DNA from: Phycisphaerae bacterium
Lineage (GTDB): Bacteria; Chloroflexota; Anaerolineae; 4572-78; J111
Length of the DNA: 64,000 nucleotides
Assembly: GCA_028285035.1 (NCBI GenBank)
Contig: JANQQF010000019.1
Span: 1-64,000 of the forward strand
Direction of reading: 5' to 3'
In this document: positions 51,961 to 61,326 of the stretch, in pieces
Numbering within the stretch: the first letter of the stretch is position 1
How the letters are laid out: each line of letters begins with the position of its first letter
Made by a program: the position numbers and the translations under genes
The notes under the pieces: generated by a model
What the model was told of the DNA's origin: nothing
Seen by the model: only the letters and a program-made list of their open reading frames with translations
Databases searched by the model: none

Positions 51961-52025
51961 GGCTGGTTCCAATGCTCTGCGTTGGAACCAGCCAATGAAT
52001 GCGTGACAACGCAGAGCATTGTCAC
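51961..52025. repeat. Twin hairpins with complementary loops
   Basis: Hairpin 1: ggctggttccaa (51961-51972) with ttggaaccagcc (51982-51993), loop tgctctgcg (51973-51981). Hairpin 2: gtgacaa (52003-52009) with ttgtcac (52019-52025), loop cgcagagca (52010-52018). The two nine-base loops are perfect reverse complements, so loop-loop pairing is possible. The core tgctctgcg resembles dispersed palindromes known in environmental bacterial genomes. It lies between two converging genes. Confidence 0.7.
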
Positions 52026-52047
52026 GAGAAAAAATCCTCTAAAAGAC

Positions 52048-53076
52048 TCACCCCATCAACTGCGTACTACATTCCTTCGCCGCCTCAATCACCGTCTCAA
52101 TATCCTCGGCCTCTATACCATAGTGCGCCACGGCCCGGATGGCGTAGGGGCCACCGCCGATAATGATGCCGCGCTCGGCCATAAAAGGGCTGAAGGTGTC
52201 GGCTAATGGCTCAGACAAATTGAAGAACAACATGTTTGTCTGAACGTCATCTAAGTTAACATCAAAGCCTGGAATATCGGCCAATCCCTCGGCCAGTTGT
52301 CGGGCATTGGCGTGGTCATCACTCATCCGCTCGACCATTTCGGTCAGAGCAACCAGCCCGGCGGCAGCCAGAATGCCAGCCTGTCGCATCCCCCCGCCGA
52401 CCATTTTTCGCCAACGACGGGCTTTGGCAATAAAGTCAGCCGGGCCAACGAGTACAGAGCCAACGGGTGCGCCCAAACCCTTGGATAGACAACAGGAGAC
52501 CGTGTCAAAATGTTGGGTGATTTCTTTGATATCAACCTCCAGTGTGACCGCTGCGTTGAACACCCGTGCTCCATCCAAATGAAGACTAAGGTTGTGATCT
52601 CTGGCAAAGGTGTTGGTCTCAGCGAGATAATCTAGTGGTAAGACTTTTCCCTTGTGGGTATTTTCCAGGCAGAGCAGTTTTGTCTTGGCAAAGTGGTAAT
52701 CATCGGGTTTGATTGTAGCCTTGACCTTATCGAGATTAAGCGTGCCGTCTGGTTCGAAATCGAGGGGTTGGGGCTGGATGCCGCCGAGTACAGCTGCGCC
52801 GCCCGCTTCATAGCGATAGGTGTGGGCCGTTTGCCCCGCGATGTACTCTTCCCCGCGTTCGCAGTGGGAGAGCAGAGCCAGCAGGTTGCTCTGTGTGCCG
52901 CTGGAGACGAACAATGCTGCCTCTTTGCCAAGTATCTCTGCCGCCACGTCCTCCAATTTATTGACTGTCGGATCTTCTCCATACACATCATCTCCCAACT
53001 CAGCCTGTGCCATCGCGGCCTTCATCGCTGGACTGGGGAGGGTGACAGTATCACTTCTCAAATCGATTGTTTTCAT
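52048..53076 (-). CDS. Low-specificity L-threonine aldolase
   Basis: A 342-residue PLP enzyme (fold type I) that cleaves threonine/allo-threonine to glycine and acetaldehyde. The PLP lysine is Lys199 in [13 protein letters not shown], Asp168 is in H-L-D-G-A-R-V, and the N-terminal [10 protein letters not shown] (5-14) is diagnostic, with His85 in T-A-H-T-Y. It is transcribed alone, converging on the M20 gene. Confidence 0.94.
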   Translation of the reverse strand: MKTIDLRSDTVTLPSPAMKAAMAQAELGDDVYGEDPTVNKLEDVAAEILGKEAALFVSSGTQSNLLALLSHCERGEEYIAGQTAHTYRYEAGGAAVLGGIQPQPLDFEPDGTLNLDKVKATIKPDDYHFAKTKLLCLENTHKGKVLPLDYLAETNTFARDHNLSLHLDGARVFNAAVTLEVDIKEITQHFDTVSCCLSKGLGAPVGSVLVGPADFIAKARRWRKMVGGGMRQAGILAAAGLVALTEMVERMSDDHANARQLAEGLADIPGFDVNLDDVQTNMLFFNLSEPLADTFSPFMAERGIIIGGGPYAIRAVAHYGIEAEDIETVIEAAKECSTQLMG

Positions 53077-53090
53077 TGTGTTTCCTTTGG

Positions 53091-53309
53091 AAATAGTGAT
53101 TAGTGGTTGGTGACTAGTGGTTAGTCAGATATGCTACACTGATTGGGTTGGATTATACCCACTCCCCTTGACCTAGAAAAAGTTTGTATTGACATCCGTT
53201 CAAGTCTTGTCCAAAAAGCCTCAACACAAAGTTCACAAAGGATTTCACAAAGACACAAAGAGTCTTGTGAGCTTTATGCACTCTTTGTATCCTTTGTGTT
53301 TTTCTTTTT
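53091..53309. repeat. tagtgg tract and cacaaag palindromes
   Basis: A tandem tract of tagtgattagtggttggtg-type words spans 53093-53125. From 53223 cacaaag words recur, and the reverse form ctttgtg follows near 53281-53299, forming an imperfect large hairpin. Both are dispersed repeat types and occupy the gap before the mandelate-racemase-family gene. No gene is seen in 53077-53375. Confidence 0.55.
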
Positions 53310-53375
53310 CGCTACAAGTTAGGTCAAGCCCCTGACTTATGATATACTGCTTATCATTTGATCAAGGGGCCGACC

Positions 53376-54482
53376 GTGGAAATTGCTCGAATCGATGTGT
53401 TTCAAGTGGATTTACCCTACTCTGGTGGAGTATACACGCTGTCGGGCGGGCGAGAATATCGTAGTTTTGATGCGACGATCGTGCGAGTCACGACGGACAC
53501 CGGGTTGGAAGGCTGGGGTGAAAGCACGCCCTTTGGCTCGACCTACATCGCCGCCCACGGTCGGGGTGCCCGAGCTGGGATCACCGAGATGGCTCCCTAT
53601 TTGTTGGGCCGAGACCCGCGCCACGTGGATCGCATCAATGAGGCGATGGATGAGGCCTTGGTCGGACACAATCATGCCAAAACGCCGATTGATGTGGCCT
53701 GTTGGGACATCTTTGGGAAGTCGGTGGGAATGTCCGTTTGTGATCTGCTGGGTGGGCGGACGTCGGTCAAGATGCCGATTATTTCTTCGATTTATACAGG
53801 CACCCCAGAAGAGATGCGACAGCGGGTGCAAAAGCATCGGGAGATGGGCTATCGGGGGCATTCGGTCAAGGTAGGGGATGAGCCTGCCCTAGATGCGGCT
53901 CGGATCGAAGCCGCTTTGGCGGATCGACGACCGGGTGAGTTTTTTCTGGTTGATGCGAACGGGGGGATGACAGTAGAGAGTGCTTTGCGTATGCTGCGGT
54001 TGCTGCCACGTGGCCTTGATTTCGTGCTGGAAGCGCCGTGTGCGACGTGGCGGGAGTGTGTTTCTTTACGGCGCCGTAGCGATGTCCCCATCATCTGGGA
54101 TGAATTGGCCGACAGCGATGAAGTAGTCACTCAATTGATTAGTGAGGATGCAGCCGAGGGGATTGGCCTTAAAATCTCCAAGAATGGTGGTTTGACGAAG
54201 GGACGACGCCAGCGCGATATGTGCATTGCTGCCGGATACACGATGAGTGTGCAGGAGACGACCGGCTCAGACATCGCCTTCGCTGCAATCGTTCATCTTG
54301 GTCAGACCGTGCCCGAGCGATTGCTCCGTTGCGTGCTTGAGTGTCGAGATATGGTCGCTGTGCAAACGGCTGATGGCGATTTCCCAATCGTTGATGGCTG
54401 CGTGATGGCTCCGACGACACCAGGGTTAGGGATCACGCCTCGACTAGATGCGCTCGGTGAACCCGTATTGTCGTATTCGTAG
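53376..54482 (+). CDS. Mandelate racemase/muconate lactonizing-family enzyme
   Basis: A 368-residue enolase-superfamily protein. The N-terminal capping domain runs to about 125, and the barrel shows Lys165 in H-S-V-K-V-G, metal ligands Asp193 (L-V-D-A-N-G), Glu219 (V-L-E-A-P) and Asp242 (I-W-D-E-L-A), and Lys266 in L-K-I-S-K-N-G-G. The pattern fits the group that includes cis-3-hydroxyproline dehydratase and hydroxyproline-betaine epimerase, but the substrate is not decided. GTG 53376 follows AAGGGG; the upstream TTG at 53358 is not preferred. It is followed by an rbsD gene 72 bases on. Confidence 0.85.
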   Translation: MEIARIDVFQVDLPYSGGVYTLSGGREYRSFDATIVRVTTDTGLEGWGESTPFGSTYIAAHGRGARAGITEMAPYLLGRDPRHVDRINEAMDEALVGHNHAKTPIDVACWDIFGKSVGMSVCDLLGGRTSVKMPIISSIYTGTPEEMRQRVQKHREMGYRGHSVKVGDEPALDAARIEAALADRRPGEFFLVDANGGMTVESALRMLRLLPRGLDFVLEAPCATWRECVSLRRRSDVPIIWDELADSDEVVTQLISEDAAEGIGLKISKNGGLTKGRRQRDMCIAAGYTMSVQETTGSDIAFAAIVHLGQTVPERLLRCVLECRDMVAVQTADGDFPIVDGCVMAPTTPGLGITPRLDALGEPVLSYS

Positions 54483-54554
54483 AGGTTTAGGGTTGAGAAC
54501 AACTCTAAAAACTCAATATACCCTACTAACCCTACAAACTAAAAGGATTTTAGC

Positions 54555-54950
54555 ATGAAAAAAATAGGTATCTTAAACCAACCAATCTCTGCAGTGATGG
54601 CCAGCCTGGGCCATACCGATACCGTGGTCATTGCCGATGCGGGGTTGCCCATTCCTGAGGGTCCAGAACGCATTGATTTAGCCTTAAAGAAGGGTGTGCC
54701 CAGTTTTTTGCAGACACTGGACGTGATCTTGACCGAGATGCAGGTTGAAAAGGTTATTATTGCGGATGAGATGTTGCAAATTAGCCCCGATTTGCACGGG
54801 GCTATCCAAAAACGACTGGATGATACCCCAATTGAAACTGTGTCACACGAAATCTTCAAGCAAAAAACTGAAACAGCCAAAGCAATTATTCGGACGGGCG
54901 AATTTACCCCGTATGCCAACATCATTTTAGCCGCAGGAGTTGTTTTCTAG
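54555..54950 (+). CDS. rbsD: D-ribose pyranase RbsD
   Basis: A 131-residue mutarotase that interconverts beta-pyran and beta-furan ribose. It opens M-K-K-I-G-I-L-N-Q-P-I-S, has catalytic His20 in L-G-H-T-D and ends with N-I-I-L-A-A-G-V-V-F. Length equals the family. It is directly followed (TAG then ATG, no gap) by a nucleoside deoxyribosyltransferase-type gene, not by rbsA/C/B/K, so here it serves nucleoside or pentose salvage rather than ribose uptake (inference). Confidence 0.93.
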   Translation: MKKIGILNQPISAVMASLGHTDTVVIADAGLPIPEGPERIDLALKKGVPSFLQTLDVILTEMQVEKVIIADEMLQISPDLHGAIQKRLDDTPIETVSHEIFKQKTETAKAIIRTGEFTPYANIILAAGVVF

Positions 54951-55607
54951 ATGTTCACGATTTACTTTGCGGGTGATCTCTTCAATCACAAAGACCTGAT
55001 GGGGAATGCTTTATTGGCGGCGGCGATTGAGCAGGTGTCTGGCGGTCGTTATCAATGTGTGTTACCTCAAAATGTCGAGGCTACCACTGAACGCGGTGTT
55101 GACATTCGCAACAAAGATTTGAAGCTGATTATGGAGTGTGACTTAGGCATTTTTAACTTCGATGGGTTGGAGTTGGACTCTGGTACGGTGGCCGAATATA
55201 TGTTTGCCAAATCCCTCGACATTCCCGCCATTCTGTTGCGGACTGATTTTCGCTCGTCTGGCGATCAAATGGACTCAGGTGATGATTGGAATTTGATGTG
55301 CTCGTTTTATCCCCGCACCAAAGTGGTCCGGCTCAATGGTCTGGCGGCCTATCGAAATGTACTTGAGACCGATGCTCCGATGATGGAACTCCTCTCCAGC
55401 TACTACACCGAAATTGCTACCACGCTTATTGCCAATTTGGATGCCGTTCGGCACGATCCCCCCTTGCTTCAAAGTGACCGAGATCAGCTTGAAGCGCGTT
55501 ATCAATGGGCCATTCAATATGCAGGTGGGGGCTTGGCCGAGTTATGCGCTGAACCCGACTTTGTCCCCACCCTCGTAGCCCGTAAGATTGCTAAAGGGGT
55601 TGCGTGA
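54951..55607 (+). CDS. Nucleoside 2-deoxyribosyltransferase-like protein
   Basis: A 218-residue protein with F-A-G-D-L-F at the start, and L-D-S-G-T-V-A-E-Y near 76-84 and L-R-T-D-F-R near 96-101, typical of the nucleoside 2-deoxyribosyltransferase family. The glutamate in A-E-Y is the expected nucleophile. The tail beyond 140 is longer than in short homologues. Its ATG follows the RbsD stop directly. It probably exchanges bases between deoxynucleosides. Confidence 0.85.
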   Translation: MFTIYFAGDLFNHKDLMGNALLAAAIEQVSGGRYQCVLPQNVEATTERGVDIRNKDLKLIMECDLGIFNFDGLELDSGTVAEYMFAKSLDIPAILLRTDFRSSGDQMDSGDDWNLMCSFYPRTKVVRLNGLAAYRNVLETDAPMMELLSSYYTEIATTLIANLDAVRHDPPLLQSDRDQLEARYQWAIQYAGGGLAELCAEPDFVPTLVARKIAKGVA

Positions 55608-55615
55608 GATGCTGT

Positions 55616-56158
55616 TTAGACATTTTTTGCTCTTTTGTTGAACCAGGGAATACCCATTCGGCTTAATACATCGCCGTTAAACAGTTGATACTCAATCATC
55701 CCGCCAAGATGAGCGAGCAGCAGGACAATAAACACTTTCGAGAGCAAGGCGTGTCCCCCTACAGGTGGTAAATCTGCGCTGATGGCTTCGGGCAAGACAT
55801 TGGCTGGAGAAAGACTCAAGCCGCTGGAGAGCAGGATTGCGACCCCGCTGGCTAGGGTCAGAACCAGCACAATATATTGCAGAATGTGGATCCACTTGAA
55901 GGCCACTCTTCGTAGACCCGTCACCTGAGAGGGCATTTCGGGTGATGGCTCAATAAATCGCCAGATAATTCTGGCGGCTGTCAGTAGTAAAACGATCAAT
56001 CCCACGCCAACGTGAGCTCGGTACAAGTTTGTCTGGGCTGCCCCTTCACTCATTCGGGTCATCGCCATACCCATTGGAATCATGGCCAATATCAGCAAGG
56101 CGCTGAGCCAATGGAATACTTGAGCAATTCTACCGTAATTTGAGATTGTACTTTTCAT
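55616..56158 (-). CDS. Cytochrome b561-type membrane protein
   Basis: A 180-residue b561 family protein with four membrane helices. Candidate heme His are seen in V-F-H-W-L-S (residue 13), Y-R-A-H-V-G, W-I-H-I-L and L-L-A-H-L-G. It carries electrons between quinone and a periplasmic partner. The ATG at 56158 lies inside the end of the preceding gene (29 bases overlap) with AAGGGAAA upstream. Third gene of a three-gene strand. Confidence 0.88.
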   Translation of the reverse strand: MKSTISNYGRIAQVFHWLSALLILAMIPMGMAMTRMSEGAAQTNLYRAHVGVGLIVLLLTAARIIWRFIEPSPEMPSQVTGLRRVAFKWIHILQYIVLVLTLASGVAILLSSGLSLSPANVLPEAISADLPPVGGHALLSKVFIVLLLAHLGGMIEYQLFNGDVLSRMGIPWFNKRAKNV

Positions 56159-56396
56159 TTTTTTGTTTCCCTTTTTGTGATGTATCATTGAGTTCAATTC
56201 GTTTGACTAACAACAAAGGCAAGCCAAGGTCGCGAATTTTGATGAGCAAGCCATGCAAAGCGGCCTGATCCGCAAGCTCACCTGCCAAGGTAGTTTCACC
56301 ACGTGTGCTGGTAATCATCAATCCTCCAAAATGTTCTGACCACTTCGGGCCAAGTCGTCCCTTAATTCTGATTCGGTAATATTCACCCTGAGACAT
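56130..56396 (-). CDS. Small conserved protein (RLGPKWSEHFGG type)
   Basis: An 88-residue protein with the motif R-L-G-P-K-W-S-E-H-F-G-G and D-Q-A-A-L-H-G-L-L-I-K-I-R-D-L-G-L-P-L. Small proteins of this type are recurrent in Chloroflexi and Actinobacteria with no known function. A strong AAGGAG site is eight bases before the ATG. It overlaps the b561 start by 29 bases. Confidence 0.78.
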   Translation of the reverse strand: MSQGEYYRIRIKGRLGPKWSEHFGGLMITSTRGETTLAGELADQAALHGLLIKIRDLGLPLLLVKRIELNDTSQKGKQKNEKYNLKLR

Positions 56397-56429
56397 AACT
56401 TGGCTCCTTACGAGGGGCTTTTGAAAGAT

Positions 56430-56852
56430 CTACCAGGCACCTGAACCCGGCCCTAACTTGCCAAATAAGGTGATATAGGCGGCATTGTGCATTTCAAGAA
56501 TGTCTCTAATTTGTAATCTTTCTTCACGGGTAGCACCGGGGATAATGATGGCATAGCGTCCAGCTAACAGTTCTTTGACAACTTTCTCGGTGGTGTCCAA
56601 TTGATTAGCCGCTTGTTGTACTGAACGGACGAGTTTGGCGATGAAGCCATGATGCTCACCTCGGACATCGACTAATTCAGCCCCCGCTTCGCCTTGTAGA
56701 ATCAAAACTTCTTCAGACATAATGGTTAAGCCAGCCTCTTGCAATGCCTCTAAAACAGTTTTTATGGCCGCTTCTGTTTCCAAAACAGCCGCAACCGCAT
56801 CTTTTGGTCCGCCGAGAAGAAATGAGTCAGGTGGGTTGACGTTTAATTCCAT
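56430..56852 (-). CDS. Uncharacterised alpha/beta protein
   Basis: A 140-residue protein beginning M-E-L-N-V-N-P-P-D-S-F-L-L-G-G-P. It is predicted alpha/beta with the helix V-V-K-E-L-L-A-G-R and the closing strand A-A-Y-I-T-L-F-G-K-L-G-P-G-S-G-A-W. No family is recognised. Start 56852 has AGAGGATG upstream; the 57023 start would add an unsupported 57-residue leader. It begins the three-gene strand with the small protein and b561. Confidence 0.68.
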   Translation of the reverse strand: MELNVNPPDSFLLGGPKDAVAAVLETEAAIKTVLEALQEAGLTIMSEEVLILQGEAGAELVDVRGEHHGFIAKLVRSVQQAANQLDTTEKVVKELLAGRYAIIIPGATREERLQIRDILEMHNAAYITLFGKLGPGSGAW

Positions 56853-56962
56853 TGTGACATCCTCTTTCTCAATTGATCTTTGATGGATATAGACTAACAG
56901 GCGGGAGGGTGATTTGTCGTCACCCGATGCGGGTGATTTGATCCGCAGCTGATCTAGGAAAT

Positions 56963-56994
56963 AAAAAATCTCCGTAGCTGGTACGGAGGTTTTT
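56963..56994 (-). terminator. Terminator of the MalT-like regulator
   Basis: On the minus strand ctccgta (56988-56982) pairs with tacggag (56976-56970) with a short loop, flanked by A/T runs (AAAAACCTCCGTA ... TACGGAGATTTTTT). It lies about 140 bases after the regulator gene's stop. A smaller palindrome, cgtaggta/tacctacg, follows at 57047-57080. Confidence 0.75.
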
Positions 56995-57135
56995 GAAGAG
57001 AAGTGCGACATAGCCTGCGGCACGACAACGAAGAATGAAAATGTACCGTAGGTATATATGCCTCGGCATCCTTACCTACGACGGACAGGCTAGAAGCCTG
57101 TGTTACAACTCTATTTTCATAGGGGATGCTGTTAT

Positions 57136-59847
57136 TTACAGCAGTCCAAGCACTTTGGCCCGTTCAATTGCTTCGTGACGATTACTGGCATTAAGTTTGC
57201 TGTAAATGCGTTTGATATGTGTTTTGACCGTATTGATCGATACCATCAATTCTGTCGCAATTTCTGGGCCAGAGAGGTGGGTGTTTAATAGACGAAGGAC
57301 ATCAAGCTCGCGTTCACTGAGAGGATCGACAAGATTTTGGATTTCGGAGTGATGATTGACGAGCGTTGTTGAAGAAGAAGGACCTGAAAAAGCATTCAGT
57401 AGCTGACGGATATAATCTGATTTGATGTGCTGACCTACTGCCTGATGAAGTAGCTGGGCCATCGGTTCACCTTCATTGACAAAAATACGGATGTAGCCTT
57501 CAGGCTCGGCCAGAGAAAGGGCTTGAGTTATTGTGTTCAGGGCGTCTTGAGTATTCCCTTTCGCTTGTTGGATCATAGCCTGCAATACCCAACATTCAAG
57601 AGCACTATTCATCCGACCCGCATCTGTAGCGGCTCGCTCCAGGTTGGTTAGTAGAGTTAGAGCATCATCAGACTTACCTTGTGCAATTAAGACGCGGGTT
57701 AGGGTCAGATACTCAAATTCGTACATGTATGAGGGATTGTCAGGCGGGGGTAAATCACGGGTGTCGGCCCATTTGATGGCTGCGGTCAAATTATATCCAG
57801 TTGTTGACAGCCACAATCTGGCTCTGCACGCAGCCAAGTGAGGCAGCTTCCATTGAAATATGGCGGACTGGTTGGTATATTGCTCCATCTCCTCAATCAG
57901 GCTAAACGCTCCCTCAATATCTTGCTGGGCCTGCAAAACCCGAGCCAATCCAGCTACGCCATCGATCAAGAACTCAACCAACGATGGCCATCGTTGAGAT
58001 AGGGTAACGCCGGTGCGCAAATGATTGGCGGCGGCCTCTAAATTGTTCCATTCATAAAGCACCTCGCCCATACCAATGAGCGCGACACTGTGGAGGGGTG
58101 TTGTTGCCTTGTCTGGTTGCAAATGTTGCCCCTGAAATGTTTGCTCATAGGTTTGAGCAGCCTCACGCAACTTGCCTTGAATCATTTGCAAGCGTATCAC
58201 ATTTCCCACCCCCATAATCGCTGAGGCGACCCGCTGTCCTTTCTGTCTGTGCCGACTCAACTCACGACAGACCTTGATGGCTGAAGCAATATCGCCATTT
58301 AAACGATAAGAGTTTCCCAATAGAGACGTGCTGAATAGGGGGAAAAATGAGTCGCTTTGCCAGGGGAGTTTGAGGGCTTGTTGGGCATATTTAATACTGT
58401 CTGGAAAGTTGCCGCGATTGTAGGCAAAAAAGGCCCGCAATGCGTCAATTTCTCCTGCAAATGTAGGGTCTGAGTCTCGGCTCACCACATCCGTAATTTC
58501 TCCCAACCGAATTTCGGCAGCCTCCATTTGAGCTGTTGAAAAGAGCATCCAGAGATGATAAACTGCCAACCTTAACCGAGATTGAATGATTTCATCCGGT
58601 AGGGCCTGTAACCAGCCTCGGATGGTAAATAGCTTGCCCTGAGACATAATCACTTGGGCAATTGGCTCGATCAAATCAGCTGCTCGATCAAAATCATTGG
58701 CAGCTAATGCGTGCTTTATGGCTTCTTCTTCTAACCCATTCGCCTGATACCATTCACTGGCCCGCAGATGTAACCACTGAACCTGATCAGGATAGGTCTC
58801 TTGCAGATGGAGGCGAAGTAAATCGGCAAAGAGATGGTGATAACGATACCATTGCCGCCGATTATCCAATGGGATAATAAACAGATTGGCTCGTTCTAAC
58901 ATCTCTAAAATTTTCCCGCTGGCAAATGATGAAATGGTTTCCTGATCTTGACGGTTCGATATTCCATCCAAAATCGTGTCACACAGTGGGCCGCATAGAC
59001 GATCTAGAATAGCCGTTTGTAATAGAAACATTTGAACTTCAGCGGGTTGACGATGGAGGACTTCTTCAAGCAAATAATCAACAATGTAACGGTCGTCACC
59101 CGCAAATGTCGTAATAAAGTTTTTTTTATCTACAGCCGAAAGCCCTTGCAAAGAAAGGCCAGCCAACTGTAATCCAGCCACCCACCCCTCTGTCCGGTTT
59201 TCTAGAGCCATCACATCATCAGGCGAAAGGGCCAGGTCCATTGTTTGATTGATAAAGTAGTATGTTTCATCAGCGGCAAAACGTAAATTGGCCTCGCGAA
59301 CTTCAAATACTTGAGCTTTAGCGCGTAAGGCAGCTAGAGCCAGAGGTGGATCAGCTCGACTCGTCATAACAAGATGCATCATTGGGGGGATGTGGGCCAG
59401 TAAGAAATCAAGTCCCTGGTGAATAAGTGGGTTGTTAATTATGTGATAATCGTCTAGTACCAAAATGAATGCGATGTCAGTGATGATAACGTCATTTACA
59501 AGCGTCGTCATCAGCGTCTCTATCGTTGGTGGCTGGGGAAGTTGCAGCATCTCTTGCCCAACTTGACCAATCTTTCCGTCAATTTTCTGGAGGGCAGTAA
59601 TCAAATAGGTCAAAAAACGGTTAAGGTCGTTGTCGCTTTCATCCAAAGAAAGCCAGGTAGCGGGCCGATCTATTTGTTGTAGCCAACTGCTAACCAAGGT
59701 GGTTTTTCCAAAACCAGCCGGGGCAGAGACAAGGGTACATTTACGAGCCAATCCGATGTTTAATTTTTCAATTAAGTGGGAGCGCGGGACAAGCTTGTCC
59801 CGAATGGAGGGGATATAAAGTTTTGTCGTTAAAATTGAGCTGGACAT
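57136..59847 (-). CDS. MalT-like LuxR regulator with STAND ATPase (LAL family)
   Basis: A 903-residue ATP-dependent activator of the large LuxR (LAL/MalT-like) type. Walker A is S-A-P-A-G-F-G-K-T-T (41-50); Walker B is I-L-V-L-D-D-Y-H-I near 127-135. Residues about 380-790 are TPR-like helical repeats that sense a ligand or partner, and the last 65 residues form a LuxR helix-turn-helix (L-S-E-R-E-L-D-V-L-R-L-L-N-T-H-L). Such regulators are often found in many copies in Chloroflexi. It is transcribed alone. Confidence 0.9.
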   Translation of the reverse strand: MSSSILTTKLYIPSIRDKLVPRSHLIEKLNIGLARKCTLVSAPAGFGKTTLVSSWLQQIDRPATWLSLDESDNDLNRFLTYLITALQKIDGKIGQVGQEMLQLPQPPTIETLMTTLVNDVIITDIAFILVLDDYHIINNPLIHQGLDFLLAHIPPMMHLVMTSRADPPLALAALRAKAQVFEVREANLRFAADETYYFINQTMDLALSPDDVMALENRTEGWVAGLQLAGLSLQGLSAVDKKNFITTFAGDDRYIVDYLLEEVLHRQPAEVQMFLLQTAILDRLCGPLCDTILDGISNRQDQETISSFASGKILEMLERANLFIIPLDNRRQWYRYHHLFADLLRLHLQETYPDQVQWLHLRASEWYQANGLEEEAIKHALAANDFDRAADLIEPIAQVIMSQGKLFTIRGWLQALPDEIIQSRLRLAVYHLWMLFSTAQMEAAEIRLGEITDVVSRDSDPTFAGEIDALRAFFAYNRGNFPDSIKYAQQALKLPWQSDSFFPLFSTSLLGNSYRLNGDIASAIKVCRELSRHRQKGQRVASAIMGVGNVIRLQMIQGKLREAAQTYEQTFQGQHLQPDKATTPLHSVALIGMGEVLYEWNNLEAAANHLRTGVTLSQRWPSLVEFLIDGVAGLARVLQAQQDIEGAFSLIEEMEQYTNQSAIFQWKLPHLAACRARLWLSTTGYNLTAAIKWADTRDLPPPDNPSYMYEFEYLTLTRVLIAQGKSDDALTLLTNLERAATDAGRMNSALECWVLQAMIQQAKGNTQDALNTITQALSLAEPEGYIRIFVNEGEPMAQLLHQAVGQHIKSDYIRQLLNAFSGPSSSTTLVNHHSEIQNLVDPLSERELDVLRLLNTHLSGPEIATELMVSINTVKTHIKRIYSKLNASNRHEAIERAKVLGLL

Positions 59848-59893
59848 AATGTCTATTTCAGTGACAGATAGCCCATATTATAAAATACACAAC

Positions 59894-59938
59894 AAGAAAA
59901 ACAAAAGAGAGTCTTACTGTTATGGTTAAGACTCTCTT
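59894..59938 (-). terminator. Terminator of the DEAD-box helicase gene
   Basis: On the minus strand aagagagtctta (59938-59927) pairs with taagactctctt (59916-59905) with a ten-base loop, followed by TTGTTTTTC. It lies 33 bases after the stop of the helicase gene. Confidence 0.85.
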
Positions 59939-59970
59939 GGCCTAGCAAAAGATTGACATTATTTAGGAAT

Positions 59971-61326
59971 TTAGCCTCTAGATTTGGCGCCATTCCCTGA
60001 TCGTCGTCGTTGAGGACGATTACCTCGCGACGCAGTAGGCGAGCTGTCACCCTTTTTTGAACGGGATTTGCCTGATCCACCGCTGCCGCGAAACTTGCTA
60101 TTTTGACGCTGGCGTTGTTGGTTAGACCCATTGCGAGAGCGACTGGTTTTTTGAGATGAATTATTTCGATGTTGCCCCGGCGGAAATTGTGTTTCTGGTT
60201 CAAAATCACCGTAATCAAAATCGGCTAACCGACGCCGTTCGATCCGTAAGTCTAGCACCTTTTCAATCTCTCGAACCATTGCCGCATCATCAGCGACAGC
60301 AAAAGTGAAGGCTTCGCCACTCTGTTTGGCTCGGCCTGTTCGTCCGATTCGATGGGTATAGGCATCGACGGTGTCGGGTATGTCAAAATTGATGACGTGA
60401 GAAATTTCTGAGACGTCAATCCCCCGGGCCGCAATATCAGTAGCGACTAAAATATCATATTTGCCCTTACGAAACCCATCCATTGCATGTTGTCGTTGAT
60501 TTTGGCTCATATTGCCTTGCAAGGCGGCTACTCGATAACTACGTTTGCCTAGATCACGAGCCAGACCGCGGGCCCGATACTTGGTTCGGGTAAAAATGAG
60601 CACGCGTCCTGTCGCGGTTTGTTCCAGCAAGGCAAAGAGCAGCTTTTTCTTGTGGCTGTGGGGCACAGGATATAAAGCGTGCGACACTGTTTTTGCCGGA
60701 GCGATCATCCCAATTTGAACGGTGACAGGATTACGCAGAATGTCGCTGGCCAGTTGGCGAATGTCGTCAGGCATTGTGGCTGAGAAAAAGAGGTTTTGTC
60801 GTTGTTTGGGCAGATGGGTGATGATACGCCGAATATCAGGCAGAAAACCCATATCAAACATTCGGTCCGCCTCATCCAAGACCAGAACCTCAACGTGAGA
60901 TAAATCGACATGTCCTTCTCCAATGAGATCCAACAAACGGCCTGGGCAAGCCACAACAATTTCTGTGCCACGTTTGAGGGCGGCAATTTGAGGGGCCTTT
61001 CCCACACCGCCATAGACTGGCACGCTGCGGATTTTTGTTTTTTGCCCCAGAGTGACGATGGTTTGATGAATTTGTTCGGCCAACTCGCGGGTTGGGGCGA
61101 CAACTAAGGCACGCGTACGTCGCAGCGGGCCTCGGGTGAAGCGGTTGAGAATGGGCAGTGTGAAGGCTGCAGTTTTGCCGGTGCCCGTTTGGGCCAAACC
61201 AAGTACATCCCCCTCTGCGAGAACAGGGGGAATCGCCTGCTCCTGAATTGGCGTCGGGGTCACATACCCAGCTGCTTTGATGCCAGCCATAATGCGCTGG
61301 TCAAAAGAAAATTGTTCAAAATTCAC
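59971..61326 (-). CDS. DEAD-box RNA helicase (RhlE-like) with basic Gly/Ser tail
   Basis: A 451-residue helicase. Conserved motifs: Q-motif P-I-Q-E-Q, Walker A A-Q-T-G-T-G-K-T (45-52), D-E-A-D (151-154), S-A-T (about 183-185), and H-R-I-G-R-T-G-R (about 325-332). The tail from about 375 is Arg/Ser/Gly/Gln-rich (N-N-S-S-Q-K-T-S-R-S-R-N-G), as in RhlE/CsdA proteins; it should help RNA binding. Such enzymes act in cold shock, RNA turnover and ribosome assembly. It is transcribed alone with its own terminator. Confidence 0.94.
   Translation of the reverse strand: MNFEQFSFDQRIMAGIKAAGYVTPTPIQEQAIPPVLAEGDVLGLAQTGTGKTAAFTLPILNRFTRGPLRRTRALVVAPTRELAEQIHQTIVTLGQKTKIRSVPVYGGVGKAPQIAALKRGTEIVVACPGRLLDLIGEGHVDLSHVEVLVLDEADRMFDMGFLPDIRRIITHLPKQRQNLFFSATMPDDIRQLASDILRNPVTVQIGMIAPAKTVSHALYPVPHSHKKKLLFALLEQTATGRVLIFTRTKYRARGLARDLGKRSYRVAALQGNMSQNQRQHAMDGFRKGKYDILVATDIAARGIDVSEISHVINFDIPDTVDAYTHRIGRTGRAKQSGEAFTFAVADDAAMVREIEKVLDLRIERRRLADFDYGDFEPETQFPPGQHRNNSSQKTSRSRNGSNQQRQRQNSKFRGSGGSGKSRSKKGDSSPTASRGNRPQRRRSGNGAKSRG

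Noticed and set aside
59853..60218. 121-codon minus-strand frame beyond the helicase end
   Set aside because: It overlaps the helicase tail in another frame, spans the terminator and has a low-complexity, family-less translation.
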